Shown piece by piece: positions 48,359 to 57,309 of a stretch of 64,000 nt of DNA. Origin of the DNA: an uncultured Sutterella sp. (GTDB taxonomy: Bacteria > Pseudomonadota > Gammaproteobacteria > Burkholderiales > Burkholderiaceae_F); assembly GCA_900542195.1 (NCBI GenBank), contig UQNA01000006.1, positions 8,267-72,266 of the forward strand, written 5' to 3'. The notes beneath the pieces are model-generated. The model was not told where the DNA came from and ran no database searches. It was given only the letters and a program-made list of their open reading frames with translations. Position numbers and translations under genes: made by a program. Each line of letters begins with the position of its first letter. Within the stretch, counting starts at the first letter, position 1.

Positions 48359-49825
48359 ATGAAATTAGCGATTTTTGTTGGTTTGTACTTGTTGTGTACT
48401 GTCGGCATCGGTTTGTATGCTGCGACTCGTGTTAAGAGCACAAGTGACTATGCGTTAGCAGGACGCTCCCTTCCCTTGATTATGGTGGTCACCGCTACAT
48501 TTGCCACCTGGTTTGGAAGCGAATCTGTATTGGGAACTCCCGGTCAGTTTATTAAAAATGGTCTGGAGGGAGTCGTTGAAGAGCCTGTCGGATCCAGTAT
48601 GGCCTTGATTCTGGTCGGCGTCTTCTTTGCGAGAAAGCTCTATAAGATGAGCCTGCTGACGGTGGGCGACTTTTATAGACGTCGGTATGGGGTCTCGGTG
48701 GAACTTGTCTGTTCCATCTTCGTTGTGCTCTCCTACCTTGGCTGGGTTGCGGCGCAAGTTGCAGCTTTGGGTCTGGTTATGCACATCCTGACCGAAGGCT
48801 ATATCAGCGTGAGCGTGGCAATGATTATTGGAACAATCGTGGTGCTCATCTACACGGTTTTCGGCGGTATGTGGTCTGTGGCTCTTACCGATTTCTTCCA
48901 GATGATCATTATCGTAATTGGTTTGACTCTGGTGGCGGTTTTCGCTTCCAGCATGGCTGGCGGCGTCCAGAACGTCACAAATTATGCCGTGGATCACGAT
49001 TTGTTCAGGTTCTTTCCGGAGAATTCCGTAAAGGGCTGGCTCTTCTGGATTTCGGCTGCGATCACAATGATGATTGGCTCTATTCCGCAACAGGACGTGT
49101 TCCAGCGTGTCATGTCTGCGAAGACTGCAAGAATTGCGTGTATCGGCCCAATCATCGGCGGATCTTTCTATCTGGTTTTTGCTGCAATTCCAATGTTTAT
49201 TGTTGTTGCAGCTTCCGTTGCGGTTCCTGATATGGCTGCCGGACTGATGAATACCGATCCCCAAGAGATTCTGCCGACCTTCATCAAAGAACACATGCCG
49301 CTGTGGTTGAGAATTCTGTTCTTCGGTGCCGTTCTTTCCGCCGTGATGTCCACAGCCTCAGCAACTATGCTCGCTCCGACTACCACTTTCGTGGAAAACG
49401 TTTTAAGAAATATTATCCCGTTGAGCGACAAGAGAGAGTTAAAGGCTATGAGAATCTCCTTGATTATCTTTGCCTTGGGTGTTTTGGCATACTCTCTCTC
49501 CATGGAAGGCACACCAATTTATGAATTAGCTGCGATGGCTTATCAGTTCCCGGTTATCGGGGCTTTCTGGCCGCTGACTTTAGGTTTGTATTGGAAGCGT
49601 TCCACAACCTTCGGGTGCTGGTTCTCTATCTTTGTCGGCACTGTGGTTTGGTCTTACTTAACCTTTACCACGATGGGAGAAGAAATACCTGCATTGCTCG
49701 GCGGTTTTGTCGCTGCCGGTTTGGCACAGGTTGTTGGTTCCCTTATCCCGATGAAGATGAATAGAGACTGTGTGAAGAACTGGGAAGACAACAAAGACAA
49801 ATATCTGTATGACGCTGCTGCGTAA
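48359..49825 (+). CDS. Sodium:solute symporter (SSS family)
   Basis: The 488-residue inner-membrane protein has about 13 spans and SSS blocks such as ATRVKSTSDYALAGRSLP after the first helix, TWFGSESVLGTPGQ, and the GxMxxxxxSxxSxLxxT helix seen as FGAVLSAVMSTASATMLAPTT near residue 330. The family couples sodium entry to uptake of sugars, amino acids, carboxylates or choline-like solutes; this one most resembles the pantothenate/proline/acetate range, with no firm substrate. glmU follows 12 bases after its stop, so glmU and glmS may be read in part from this promoter. Confidence 0.9.
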   Translation: MKLAIFVGLYLLCTVGIGLYAATRVKSTSDYALAGRSLPLIMVVTATFATWFGSESVLGTPGQFIKNGLEGVVEEPVGSSMALILVGVFFARKLYKMSLLTVGDFYRRRYGVSVELVCSIFVVLSYLGWVAAQVAALGLVMHILTEGYISVSVAMIIGTIVVLIYTVFGGMWSVALTDFFQMIIIVIGLTLVAVFASSMAGGVQNVTNYAVDHDLFRFFPENSVKGWLFWISAAITMMIGSIPQQDVFQRVMSAKTARIACIGPIIGGSFYLVFAAIPMFIVVAASVAVPDMAAGLMNTDPQEILPTFIKEHMPLWLRILFFGAVLSAVMSTASATMLAPTTTFVENVLRNIIPLSDKRELKAMRISLIIFALGVLAYSLSMEGTPIYELAAMAYQFPVIGAFWPLTLGLYWKRSTTFGCWFSIFVGTVVWSYLTFTTMGEEIPALLGGFVAAGLAQVVGSLIPMKMNRDCVKNWEDNKDKYLYDAAA

Positions 49826-49837
49826 GAAGGAAAATCA

Positions 49838-51193
49838 ATGAATGTAGTTATCTTAGCCGCCGGCAAAGGCAAGAGAATGAATTCTTTTTTGCCTAAGGTT
49901 CTGCAAAGACTAGGCAATAAGCCAATGCTGGAATGGGTTTTAGATTCTGCCGAGACTCTTTTACAAGGGCAATCTCCTGTTGTTGTAATTGGTCACGGTG
50001 CGGAACAGGTAAAAGAATACTTTGCCGATCGTCTCGTTAAGTTTGCACTTCAGGCCGAGCAGAAAGGAACCGCTCACGCCGTTGCCCAAGCAATTCCAAG
50101 CCTGGAAAACAATGAATCCGTATTAGTTCTTTACGGAGACGTTCCGCTCATTTCTCCGGCTACTTTGGAAGAATTTTCTAGACAGGCCGGAGACGAAGTG
50201 GGATTACTGACTGTTGAGCTTGATAATCCGACAGGTTACGGCAGAATTCTTAGAGATGAGACTGGTGAGGTCGTCGGTATCGTTGAAGAAAAAGATGCCT
50301 CAGAAGAGCAGCGAAAGATCAAAGAAGTCAATACCGGCATCATGATTATCCCGGGAGATAAGATCAAGGGGTGGCTGTCTCAAGTGGGATGCGCCAACAA
50401 GCAAAACGAATACTACCTAACGGACTTAATCGGCTTTGCAGCTAAAGAAGGCGTCAAGATTCATACTCTCAAGACAAAAGATCATTGGGAAGTGGAGGGA
50501 GTCAACGACAAGACGCAGCTTCAACGTCTCGAAAGAGCTTTGCAGAGAAAACAGGCCGCGAAGTTAATGGCTCAAGGTGCTGGCTTGGCCGATGCTGAAC
50601 GGATTGATATCAGAGGTTCTTTGACATGCGGAAAAGACGTTTTTATCGATGTCGGCTGTGTGTTTGAAGGGGATGTAGTACTCGAAGACAATGTCCGGAT
50701 CGGACCCTACTGTGTCATTCGCTCTACAAAAATCTGCGCAGGTACAGTCGTAGACGCATTTTCACACTTTGATAAAGCGGTGGTCGGAGAATCTGCGAAG
50801 ATTGGTCCGTTCGCACGTCTTAGACCAGGTGCAGAACTGTCCGAACAGGTTCATGTAGGCAACTTCGTGGAGATTAAGAAGAGCGTCATCGGTAAGGGAA
50901 GCAAGGTTAATCATCTTTCCTATATCGGCGACTGCGATATGGGTTCTAACGTCAATATCGGTGCAGGGACCATTACATGCAATTATGATGGCGTTAATAA
51001 ATTCCGCACTGTCATTGAAGATGACTGTTTCATCGGCAGCGACACTCAATTAGTAGCGCCGGTAACGGTTCATAAACACTCTACTGTAGGCGCCGGAGCC
51101 ACAGTGACCAGAGATGTGCCGGAAGATTGTTTATTTGTCCGCAGAGCGAAGCCTGTGACAATTCCAGGTTGGCCGAGACCAACCAAAAAATAA
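49838..51193 (+). CDS. glmU: Bifunctional GlcN-1-P acetyltransferase / GlcNAc-1-P uridyltransferase GlmU
   Basis: GlmU acetylates glucosamine-1-phosphate and then makes UDP-GlcNAc for peptidoglycan and lipid A. The 451-residue protein has the pyrophosphorylase motif LAAGKGKRMNSFLPKVLQ at the start, the KGTAHAVAQAI site, YGDVPL, and a C-terminal left-handed beta helix (about residues 250-440) with hexapeptide repeats and GAGTITCNYDGVNK. AAGGAAAATC precedes the ATG. glmS lies 21 bases on. Confidence 0.97.
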   Translation: MNVVILAAGKGKRMNSFLPKVLQRLGNKPMLEWVLDSAETLLQGQSPVVVIGHGAEQVKEYFADRLVKFALQAEQKGTAHAVAQAIPSLENNESVLVLYGDVPLISPATLEEFSRQAGDEVGLLTVELDNPTGYGRILRDETGEVVGIVEEKDASEEQRKIKEVNTGIMIIPGDKIKGWLSQVGCANKQNEYYLTDLIGFAAKEGVKIHTLKTKDHWEVEGVNDKTQLQRLERALQRKQAAKLMAQGAGLADAERIDIRGSLTCGKDVFIDVGCVFEGDVVLEDNVRIGPYCVIRSTKICAGTVVDAFSHFDKAVVGESAKIGPFARLRPGAELSEQVHVGNFVEIKKSVIGKGSKVNHLSYIGDCDMGSNVNIGAGTITCNYDGVNKFRTVIEDDCFIGSDTQLVAPVTVHKHSTVGAGATVTRDVPEDCLFVRRAKPVTIPGWPRPTKK

Positions 51194-51214
51194 AGATTTG
51201 GAGAGTTAAAGAAT

Positions 51215-53041
51215 ATGTGCGGTATTGTCGCAGCAAGCAGTAATAGAGATGTCGTTCCAATTCTCACGGAGGGATTGAGACGTTTAGAGTATCGCGGCTA
51301 TGACTCCTGCGGTATTGCTATTGTTGACGAGGGTAAGCTTAAAAGAACCCGTACGGTAAAAAGAGTCAATGCGCTGATTGAACAGACCAAGATTGAAAGT
51401 CTTAGCGGTCTTACCGGTATTGCTCACACTCGATGGGCAACTCATGGAGCACCGGAAATCTGCAATACCCATCCTCATTTTTCTCACAATATGATGGCTG
51501 TAGTTCATAACGGCATCATTGAGAACTATGAAGAAATCAGAGAAGAACTGATCGAAAAAGGATATGAATTCTTAAGTCAGACAGATACTGAAGTTATCGT
51601 TCACTTAGTTCATAGCCTTTACGAGGGAGACCTCCTTAAAGCCGTTGAAAAGGCTGTACAGCGTCTTAGAGGTGCTTATGCCATCGCCCTGACTTGCATT
51701 AACGAGCCCAACCGCGTGGTTGCTACGAAGAAAGCTGCTCCGTTAGTGGCCGCTCTAGGAGAAGGTGAAAACTTTGTTGCCTCTGACCCAATCGCATTGG
51801 CAGGTGTGACAGACAAGTTTATTTATCTTGAAGACGGTGATGTAGTTGACGTTACTCCGGAAAAAGTCGCCATTTGGCATAAAGAGGGAGAGGAATACAA
51901 AACCATCGAACGTCCGGTTTCCATCATTCATGAGTTTTCTTCTGAAATTTCTCTCGGCAACTACAACCACTACATGCAGAAAGAAATTTTTGAACAGCCG
52001 AGAGCTATTGCCGATACTTTAGAAGGCGTGCAAGGTATTACCGGTGCTATTTTCGGCTTTGAAGCTCCGGAAATGTTCAAGAGACTCAAGAGGGTTTTGA
52101 TTATTGCCTGCGGCACCAGCTATTACGCCGGCATGATCGGAAAGTATTGGATTGAATCTATTGCAAAGGTTCCTGTTGACGTTGAAATCGCCAGCGAGTA
52201 CCGCTATAGAGAGTCAGTTCCAGATCCGGACACACTTGTGCTGACTATCTCTCAGTCCGGAGAGACGGCAGATACGCTTGCTGCTTTGAGACATGCTCAA
52301 GATCTCGGCATGGATATGACTATGACCATCTGCAATGTAGCCACGAGCGCAATGGTCAAGGAAACGAAGGCTCACTACATTACCAGAGCCGGGGTTGAAA
52401 TCGGCGTCGCTTCTACAAAGGCTTTCACTACTCAGCTGGCAGCTCTTTATTTGTTGGCTCTTGCCATTTGCAAGGAAAAAGGCAGACTTACTCCGGAAAG
52501 AGAAGAGCAAGCCATTAGAGAGTTGCGTCATTTGCCGAAGAGTATGGATGTTGTTCTTAAACAAGAACCAGAAATTAAGAAGTGGGCTGAGCTTTTTGCT
52601 GACAAGAACAATGCATTGTTCCTCGGCCGCGGCGCTCATTACCCAATTGCCTTGGAAGGAGCTCTCAAGCTCAAAGAAATCAGCTACATCCACGCTGAAG
52701 GATATCCTGCAGGTGAATTAAAGCACGGACCTTTAGCTTTAGTAGACGGTAATATGCCTGTCGTTACTGTTGCACCGAACGACGAATTGATTGAGAAGCT
52801 AAAGAGCAATATGCAGGAAGTCAGAGCCAGAAAAGGGGTGCTCTTTGTATTCTCTGATGCTGACTCTAATATCGAGCCATCCGACGGAATCCATGTGATA
52901 AAGCTGCCGGAAAACTACGGTGACTTATCTCCGATTCTTCATGTCCTTCCTTTGCAGCTTCTTGCTTACCATACCGCATTAGTAAGAGGTACCGACGTCG
53001 ATAAGCCAAGGAACCTTGCTAAGAGCGTTACTGTTGAATAA
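51215..53041 (+). CDS. glmS: Glutamine--fructose-6-phosphate aminotransferase GlmS
   Basis: GlmS makes glucosamine-6-phosphate from fructose-6-phosphate and glutamine. The 608-residue protein begins [13 protein letters not shown] with the nucleophile Cys2 after Met removal, has the glutaminase block [10 protein letters not shown], two SIS isomerase domains (about 290-430 and 460-590) with [10 protein letters not shown], and ends LAKSVTVE. The gap to glmU is too short for a glmS ribozyme. A perfect stem-loop follows the stop by ten bases. Confidence 0.98.
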   Translation: MCGIVAASSNRDVVPILTEGLRRLEYRGYDSCGIAIVDEGKLKRTRTVKRVNALIEQTKIESLSGLTGIAHTRWATHGAPEICNTHPHFSHNMMAVVHNGIIENYEEIREELIEKGYEFLSQTDTEVIVHLVHSLYEGDLLKAVEKAVQRLRGAYAIALTCINEPNRVVATKKAAPLVAALGEGENFVASDPIALAGVTDKFIYLEDGDVVDVTPEKVAIWHKEGEEYKTIERPVSIIHEFSSEISLGNYNHYMQKEIFEQPRAIADTLEGVQGITGAIFGFEAPEMFKRLKRVLIIACGTSYYAGMIGKYWIESIAKVPVDVEIASEYRYRESVPDPDTLVLTISQSGETADTLAALRHAQDLGMDMTMTICNVATSAMVKETKAHYITRAGVEIGVASTKAFTTQLAALYLLALAICKEKGRLTPEREEQAIRELRHLPKSMDVVLKQEPEIKKWAELFADKNNALFLGRGAHYPIALEGALKLKEISYIHAEGYPAGELKHGPLALVDGNMPVVTVAPNDELIEKLKSNMQEVRARKGVLFVFSDADSNIEPSDGIHVIKLPENYGDLSPILHVLPLQLLAYHTALVRGTDVDKPRNLAKSVTVE

Positions 53042-53250
53042 TGCTTTTATCCGTATAGAGTCAACCAATGACTCTATACGCAGCAACAGATAAGTTTCAC
53101 CCTCGCAATGTTTATGGGTGATTAATGAATTTGTCTCCACGCAAAATGCAAATGTGTTCTCAAGTGGCCACGTTACCTTTTGGGGGCAGCTCCTTTGAGA
53201 GACTTCGCCACGAGGGCCGGAATGGCTAAACTGCAGTCGGCAGATAAGCA
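53042..53250. other. Region after glmS with a perfect 12-pair stem-loop
   Basis: CGTATAGAGTCA (53052-53063) and TGACTCTATACG (53069-53080) form a perfect stem with a five-base loop, but no T tract follows. A second small hairpin CACCC/GGGTG lies near 53099-53121, followed by a GC-richer stretch at 53170-53245. It may be the glmS terminator plus a leader or small RNA; no gene is supported. Confidence 0.4.
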
Positions 53251-53289
53251 AAAACGAGGAGCCAAGATTTTGTCTTGAATCCTCGTTTT
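53251..53289 (-). terminator. Terminator after marC
   Basis: AAAACGAGGA (53251-53260) pairs perfectly with TCCTCGTTTT (53280-53289) around a 19-base loop. Read on the minus strand the stem is followed by further T residues, matching the end of the MarC gene. Confidence 0.8.
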
Positions 53290-53308
53290 AGAAGTAGTTT
53301 AGGTTTTT

Positions 53309-53956
53309 CTAAGAACCAGCCATGAACGTTCTGACGCCGGACCCCATAAATTGAACACCGATACAAATCAGCAAGAAACCCATTAACTTAGTGAGTACCT
53401 GGGTGCCTGAGGGCCCAAGTTTGCTTGAAATATACTCTGAGCACCGGAGAACAATCCAAGTAATAAAAGCGCAGGCCAGAATAGAGACGCCGGTCATAAA
53501 GAAAGCTCCGGCCATATCAATCCAGTTAGGCAATTCCGCAATCTCGGAAGCAATACCGATGACAACGGCGATCGTACCCGGTCCGCTTATTCCCGGCATA
53601 GCTAATGGGAAGAAGGAGTAGTCCGTTTTGTCTCTTCTGACAACCGGAGCACCTTGTTGGTCTCTGCTGCCAAACAGCATCTGATAGCCAATCAGACCTA
53701 CTACAAAGCCGCCGGAGATACGCAGCGCGCCATAGGAGATGCCAAAAAATACCAAGAGAAGGTTGCCGGCCGCAAGGCTGACGAGCATGATTGCTGCCGC
53801 GTAATAACATGCCCAGTTTGCTTGCTTTTTGCGCTCAGCAATGGACATGCCTTGGGTCAAACTGATATAGAGAGGGATCTTAGATAGAGGATTTGTAATA
53901 ACAATCAGTGAGACAAATCCTCCAAACAAATATTGAAGGTACAGAGATTCAACCAT
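53309..53956 (-). CDS. MarC family membrane protein
   Basis: The 215-residue protein has six predicted spans and the MarC/SNARE-associated type blocks VSLIVITNPLSKIPLYISLTQGM and LRISGGFVVGLIGYQMLFG and the central PLAMPGISGPGTIAVVIG. Despite the name, E. coli MarC is not shown to act in antibiotic resistance and its role is unknown; some relatives are annotated as amino acid exporters. It is a single-gene unit with its own terminator, next to a TetR gene on the same strand. Confidence 0.9.
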   Translation of the reverse strand: MVESLYLQYLFGGFVSLIVITNPLSKIPLYISLTQGMSIAERKKQANWACYYAAAIMLVSLAAGNLLLVFFGISYGALRISGGFVVGLIGYQMLFGSRDQQGAPVVRRDKTDYSFFPLAMPGISGPGTIAVVIGIASEIAELPNWIDMAGAFFMTGVSILACAFITWIVLRCSEYISSKLGPSGTQVLTKLMGFLLICIGVQFMGSGVRTFMAGS

Positions 53957-54028
53957 GGCTATGGTGTCGCGGGTAGAAACTGATTCTAACTAAAGACCTG
54001 AAGTTACGATTCACTGACTATAAAGCAA

Positions 54029-54655
54029 TTAATCCGGTTTTGCACTAATTCTTTTTCTGATATGGGTCTTGATAATTTCAGCACTTTCGGCTACGTCCCG
54101 AGCAATCATGGCATCATCTGGCTCAAAGCCCGGAAGGCAGAGAGCTTTCAAATATATGTTGTTCTTCAGCATTTCAATATAAATTCGAGCAATGCCTTTA
54201 AGTTCTTCAAAATCAAGAGCAATATGGTTCTCCAGTACTTTGGCAAAACAGCTGTAACTGAGACGAGCCCCTTGCTCGTAATACCATTTGCCGATATCCG
54301 GAAATCTAGCACTCTCTGAATAAATAAGTCTGGCTGCGCCGATCGCTCTTCTCGAGAGAATTCCCTTAAGAAATATATTTCCAAAAACAACAAGTTCTTC
54401 CTCCCAAGTTCTCTTCTCATCGTACTGTTCAGCGTATTCCGAGTAGAGCTCTTCAACCATAGACTCAAGGGCAGCTAAAAAGAGTCCTTGCTTGGAGCCG
54501 TAAGTTTTATAGATCGTTGTTCTGGAACCGCCTGATATTTTCAGAATTTTATCGAGAGACGTTCCCTCATATCCGTTGGCAATGAAGACATCAATCGCCG
54601 ATTCCAAGATAGCTTTTTGGCGTTGTTTCCCTTTTTTTGTCGGTAATGCTGGCAT
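54029..54655 (-). CDS. TetR-family transcriptional regulator
   Basis: The 208-residue protein has an N-terminal TetR HTH (about residues 10-56) with AIDVFIANGYEGTSLDKILKISGGSRTTIYKTYGSKQGLF (quoted in part) and an all-helical ligand domain. It is divergent from the Bug-type binding protein gene; a perfect TACTGTA-CGA-TACAGTA palindrome in the gap is the likely operator for both promoters. The C-terminal domain resembles the AefR-like group. The ligand is unknown but could be the solute bound by the neighbour. Confidence 0.92.
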   Translation of the reverse strand: MPALPTKKGKQRQKAILESAIDVFIANGYEGTSLDKILKISGGSRTTIYKTYGSKQGLFLAALESMVEELYSEYAEQYDEKRTWEEELVVFGNIFLKGILSRRAIGAARLIYSESARFPDIGKWYYEQGARLSYSCFAKVLENHIALDFEELKGIARIYIEMLKNNIYLKALCLPGFEPDDAMIARDVAESAEIIKTHIRKRISAKPD

Positions 54656-54716
54656 GAGTTTGTTAAAAATTGATCTCTAAGAATGAACAGTACTACAAAA
54701 ATTATAAAATATTCTG

Positions 54717-54733
54717 TACTGTACGATACAGTA
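54717..54733. promoter_or_regulatory. Palindromic operator between TetR and Bug genes
   Basis: TACTGTA (54717-54723) and TACAGTA (54727-54733) are a perfect inverted repeat with a CGA centre, located 26 bases before the Bug gene start and about 60 from the TetR start. Size and symmetry fit a TetR dimer site. Confidence 0.7.
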
Positions 54734-54758
54734 TTAAAAATTGTTGAGGAAAAAACAA

Positions 54759-55733
54759 ATGAAAAGAAGAGCTCTGTTAGGAACAATAACGGCGGGACTT
54801 GTTGCTCCTATGCTTTGTGGGAAAGCATTTGCACAGTCGTCAAACGGTATTAAGTTGGTGATTCCATTTCCTGCCGGCGGTGGCGGAGATGTTTTAGGCA
54901 GAAGCCCGTTAGACGCATTGTCCAGAAATCTCGGAAAGGATATTTGGGTTCTCAACAGACCGGGTGCCGGCGGAAATATTGGTACTTCTTACCTTATTGA
55001 TGAGCCACAGAAAGACGCCAGCTTCGGTTATGTCACCAATGGCATTATGTGCGTCAACCGTTATCTTTATAACAATATGAAGTTTGATCCGCTTACCGAT
55101 CTGGAACCGGTAGGCCAGATTTCTAAGGTTGGCCTTGTGATGGTGCTTAATACCAAAGCTATTCCAGGCGTCGAGGATTACGAATCCTTGGTTAAATACA
55201 GCAAATCTCATCCGGGAGATGTGTTCTTTGCCTCATCCGGTGTCGGCACTACCAGCCATCTGGCGGGGCAGTTCTTTGCTATGCAGACTGGTTGGAACCT
55301 GACTCATGTGCCTCACGCCGGCGGTGCAGCTGCCATGGTAGAAGTGTTAGCCGGAAGAATTCCATTCATGATCGATGTGGCAGCTAATGCGTTGCCTCAT
55401 GTTAAGAAGGGCTCTTTAAAGGCAATCGCCGTCACAACCGGAGAAAGATTAGAGAGCTTGCCGAATATTCCGACCATGAAAGAAATCGGCCTTAAAGATT
55501 ACGAACTTTGTGCCTGGGATGGTTATGTAGTTCCAAAGGGTGCTCCAAAAGAACTCAAGGATGAGCTTTCTAAGGCTCTGGTAAAGTGCAGAAGCGACCA
55601 AAAAGTCATTGAAAGAATCAAGATGCTTGGTGCACAACCGGTTCTGTCTAATGGTGCTGAATTTGCCGAATTCATTAAGAGCGAAGCTCCGAAATGGAAA
55701 ACCTTGGCCGAGTCGATTTCCCAGGCTAAGTAA
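54759..55733 (+). CDS. Bug/TctC-family periplasmic solute-binding protein
   Basis: From ATG 54759, with GAGGAA upstream, the 324-residue protein has an export signal (MKRRALLGTITAGLVAPMLCGKAFA, quoted in part; the RR and length could allow Tat) and the Bug signature VIPFPAGGGGDVLGR, followed by VLNRPGAGGNIGTSYL. Bug proteins bind carboxylates, nicotinate, amino acids or other small ligands for tripartite tricarboxylate transporters. No TctA/TctB membrane genes are nearby, so it is an orphan receptor, common in Burkholderiales. The TetR gene is divergent. An upstream in-frame ATG at 54741 is less likely. Confidence 0.92.
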   Translation: MKRRALLGTITAGLVAPMLCGKAFAQSSNGIKLVIPFPAGGGGDVLGRSPLDALSRNLGKDIWVLNRPGAGGNIGTSYLIDEPQKDASFGYVTNGIMCVNRYLYNNMKFDPLTDLEPVGQISKVGLVMVLNTKAIPGVEDYESLVKYSKSHPGDVFFASSGVGTTSHLAGQFFAMQTGWNLTHVPHAGGAAAMVEVLAGRIPFMIDVAANALPHVKKGSLKAIAVTTGERLESLPNIPTMKEIGLKDYELCAWDGYVVPKGAPKELKDELSKALVKCRSDQKVIERIKMLGAQPVLSNGAEFAEFIKSEAPKWKTLAESISQAK

Positions 55734-55790
55734 GTTTTCGATTTAAATTTTGGAAATGATGAGTTGATCTACATTCCTTAATTGTCCATA

Positions 55791-55828
55791 AAAAGGTTTC
55801 TCACGACATGTTTGAGAAACCTTTTACT
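55791..55828 (+). terminator. Terminator after the Bug gene
   Basis: AAAAGGTTTCTC (55791-55802) pairs perfectly with GAGAAACCTTTT (55814-55825) around an 11-base loop. It is about 57 bases past the stop codon. Confidence 0.85.
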
Positions 55829-55958
55829 GTATTTACGACCTCTTCTAAGGTCGGTCTCTCTACTCCGGGAGAATAGGATTTTGAAGTTCGACCATGTTAA
55901 TGGATAGGCCTTATATTCACCTTCCTCTAGTCAAGCTATTATTTATCTAAATAACACC

Positions 55959-55977
55959 CCGTACTTTAAACGTACGG
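55959..55977. promoter_or_regulatory. Inverted repeat upstream of the Crp-family gene
   Basis: CCGTAC (55959-55964) and GTACGG (55972-55977) flank TTTAAAC and lie 45 bases before the regulator start. It could be an autoregulatory site. Confidence 0.4.
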
Positions 55978-56022
55978 TATTCACAGAAACTTTGTCCTAC
56001 TATCAAGCTCAGGGAGGAGCCG

Positions 56023-56799
56023 GTGTCTCAAGCATTTAATGTTTTTCCATGGATACATCCCCGTGCTCCTGAAGAGTTGATCACTTTCTTTAATAAGCAT
56101 GGTCGGTGGCTGAGGCTGCGAGCGGGACAATCTATTTTTAACGGAGGAGACTACGGCGAGGTTGCATTAATCTTGTCTGGACTAGGGGCCTACTCTTATT
56201 CGGACATCTCAGGTGAACCGAGAATTTTTGGTCTGAACTTTTCCGGATGTTTAATGGGAAATATCGATGGAATGACAAGACAAGTTGTCAACGTCATTGA
56301 TTCTGCAGTTAGAGATACTGAGGTTCGGTATGTAAGCAGCTCTGCGTTTTGTGAGTATCTGGAGGCTCATCCGAAAATCGCAACCAAGCATACTCTTACC
56401 ATTGTTCATGACCATGAATCGGATCTAGAAGGAGCTTTTGCAAATTACACGCTGCCTTTATCGGGGCGCCTCCAAGTTCTTTGTCGCAGCCTATATGAGG
56501 CCGGAGCACAAAGAAAAGAGTTTAATCATGACGCCATTACCGAAGACGGCAGAATTTATGCACCGTTGCCTTATCGATTTACTACCGTTGAGTTCGCTAG
56601 GATAGTCGCGGCCCGTCGTCCGTCAGTCTCTTCCATTCTTAATGAATGGAAGAGAACCGGGATTCTCTTGATTCGTGATGGACGAATGTACGTAGAAAGA
56701 GATTTTTTAAATGCGATTTACTCGTGGCATGAGAATGGTTCGAATCCGGGCGTACATATCCGTAAATCAAGAAAGAAAGTTAATTCGTCATCTTCCTGA
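56023..56799 (+). CDS. Crp/Fnr-family transcriptional regulator (module 3)
   Basis: The 258-residue protein starts at GTG 56023 with GGAGGAG upstream. It has an N-terminal cyclic-nucleotide-binding-like barrel (about residues 22-120, RLRAGQSIFNGGDYGEVALILSG; quoted in part) and a C-terminal winged HTH (about 190-230, VEFARIVAARRPSVSSILNEWKRTGIL). The cysteine cluster of Fnr is absent, so it is not an oxygen sensor of that type; it may bind a small molecule. It lies 124 bases upstream of the third cytochrome-flavoprotein pair on the same strand and is its probable regulator. The basic, Ser-rich tail is unusual. Confidence 0.88.
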   Translation: MSQAFNVFPWIHPRAPEELITFFNKHGRWLRLRAGQSIFNGGDYGEVALILSGLGAYSYSDISGEPRIFGLNFSGCLMGNIDGMTRQVVNVIDSAVRDTEVRYVSSSAFCEYLEAHPKIATKHTLTIVHDHESDLEGAFANYTLPLSGRLQVLCRSLYEAGAQRKEFNHDAITEDGRIYAPLPYRFTTVEFARIVAARRPSVSSILNEWKRTGILLIRDGRMYVERDFLNAIYSWHENGSNPGVHIRKSRKKVNSSSS

Positions 56800-56922
56800 C
56801 GGATTACAAACACGGTTTATGAGGTGCAGATTAAAGTGTCATCTATCTGACATTAGCGGTCCGTAAGTCAGGGGATAATTTAATTAATAAAAATGATTCA
56901 CCACCCAACCTAAGGGTCAAAA

Positions 56923-57258
56923 ATGAAAAGAATCTTACTCATCTTGTCATTGGCATTAGCGTTTAATCCCGTACTTGCTGCAGTCGCAGATCAGCATAGT
57001 GCAAAAGGAATGGAATGCGCTACATGTCACGGTCCTGAGAAACCTTCCTCAGCAAACATCAGTGAAGAAATCTGCATTAAATGTCATGGCGAAACACCGA
57101 ATGGAAAGCCATTCAAATTCGAAGGCCATGAAGTTAAAAATATTCATGCCGGCCACTTCGATGCCTATGAATGCATGAAGTGCCATAAAGGACATCAGCC
57201 GAGCGTACTCGCCTGCAGCGAATGTCATAAAGGAGGAGCCGACATCAAGGTTCCGTAA
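56923..57258 (+). CDS. Periplasmic tetraheme cytochrome c (module 3)
   Basis: The 111-residue product has a Sec signal peptide (MKRILLILSLALAFNPVLA) and four heme motifs: CATCH, CIKCH, CMKCH and CSECH. It is homologous to the cytochromes of modules 1 and 2. Here the cytochrome gene comes first and the flavoprotein second, 51 bases apart, the reverse of modules 1 and 2. It probably hands electrons from menaquinol, via a membrane quinol dehydrogenase not in this window, to the flavoprotein. Confidence 0.95.
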   Translation: MKRILLILSLALAFNPVLAAVADQHSAKGMECATCHGPEKPSSANISEEICIKCHGETPNGKPFKFEGHEVKNIHAGHFDAYECMKCHKGHQPSVLACSECHKGGADIKVP

Positions 57259-57309
57259 ATGTTCCGAATTTCTACTAAGTATTAAATACGCTATTTCAAG
57301 GAGAAAAAA

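Noticed and set aside
51194..51214. glmS ribozyme upstream of glmS
   Set aside because: Only 21 bases separate glmU and glmS, far too few for the ribozyme fold.
52979..53251. 90-codon minus-strand frame at the end of glmS
   Set aside because: It overlaps the glmS coding end and the perfect stem-loop, and its composition is not protein-like.
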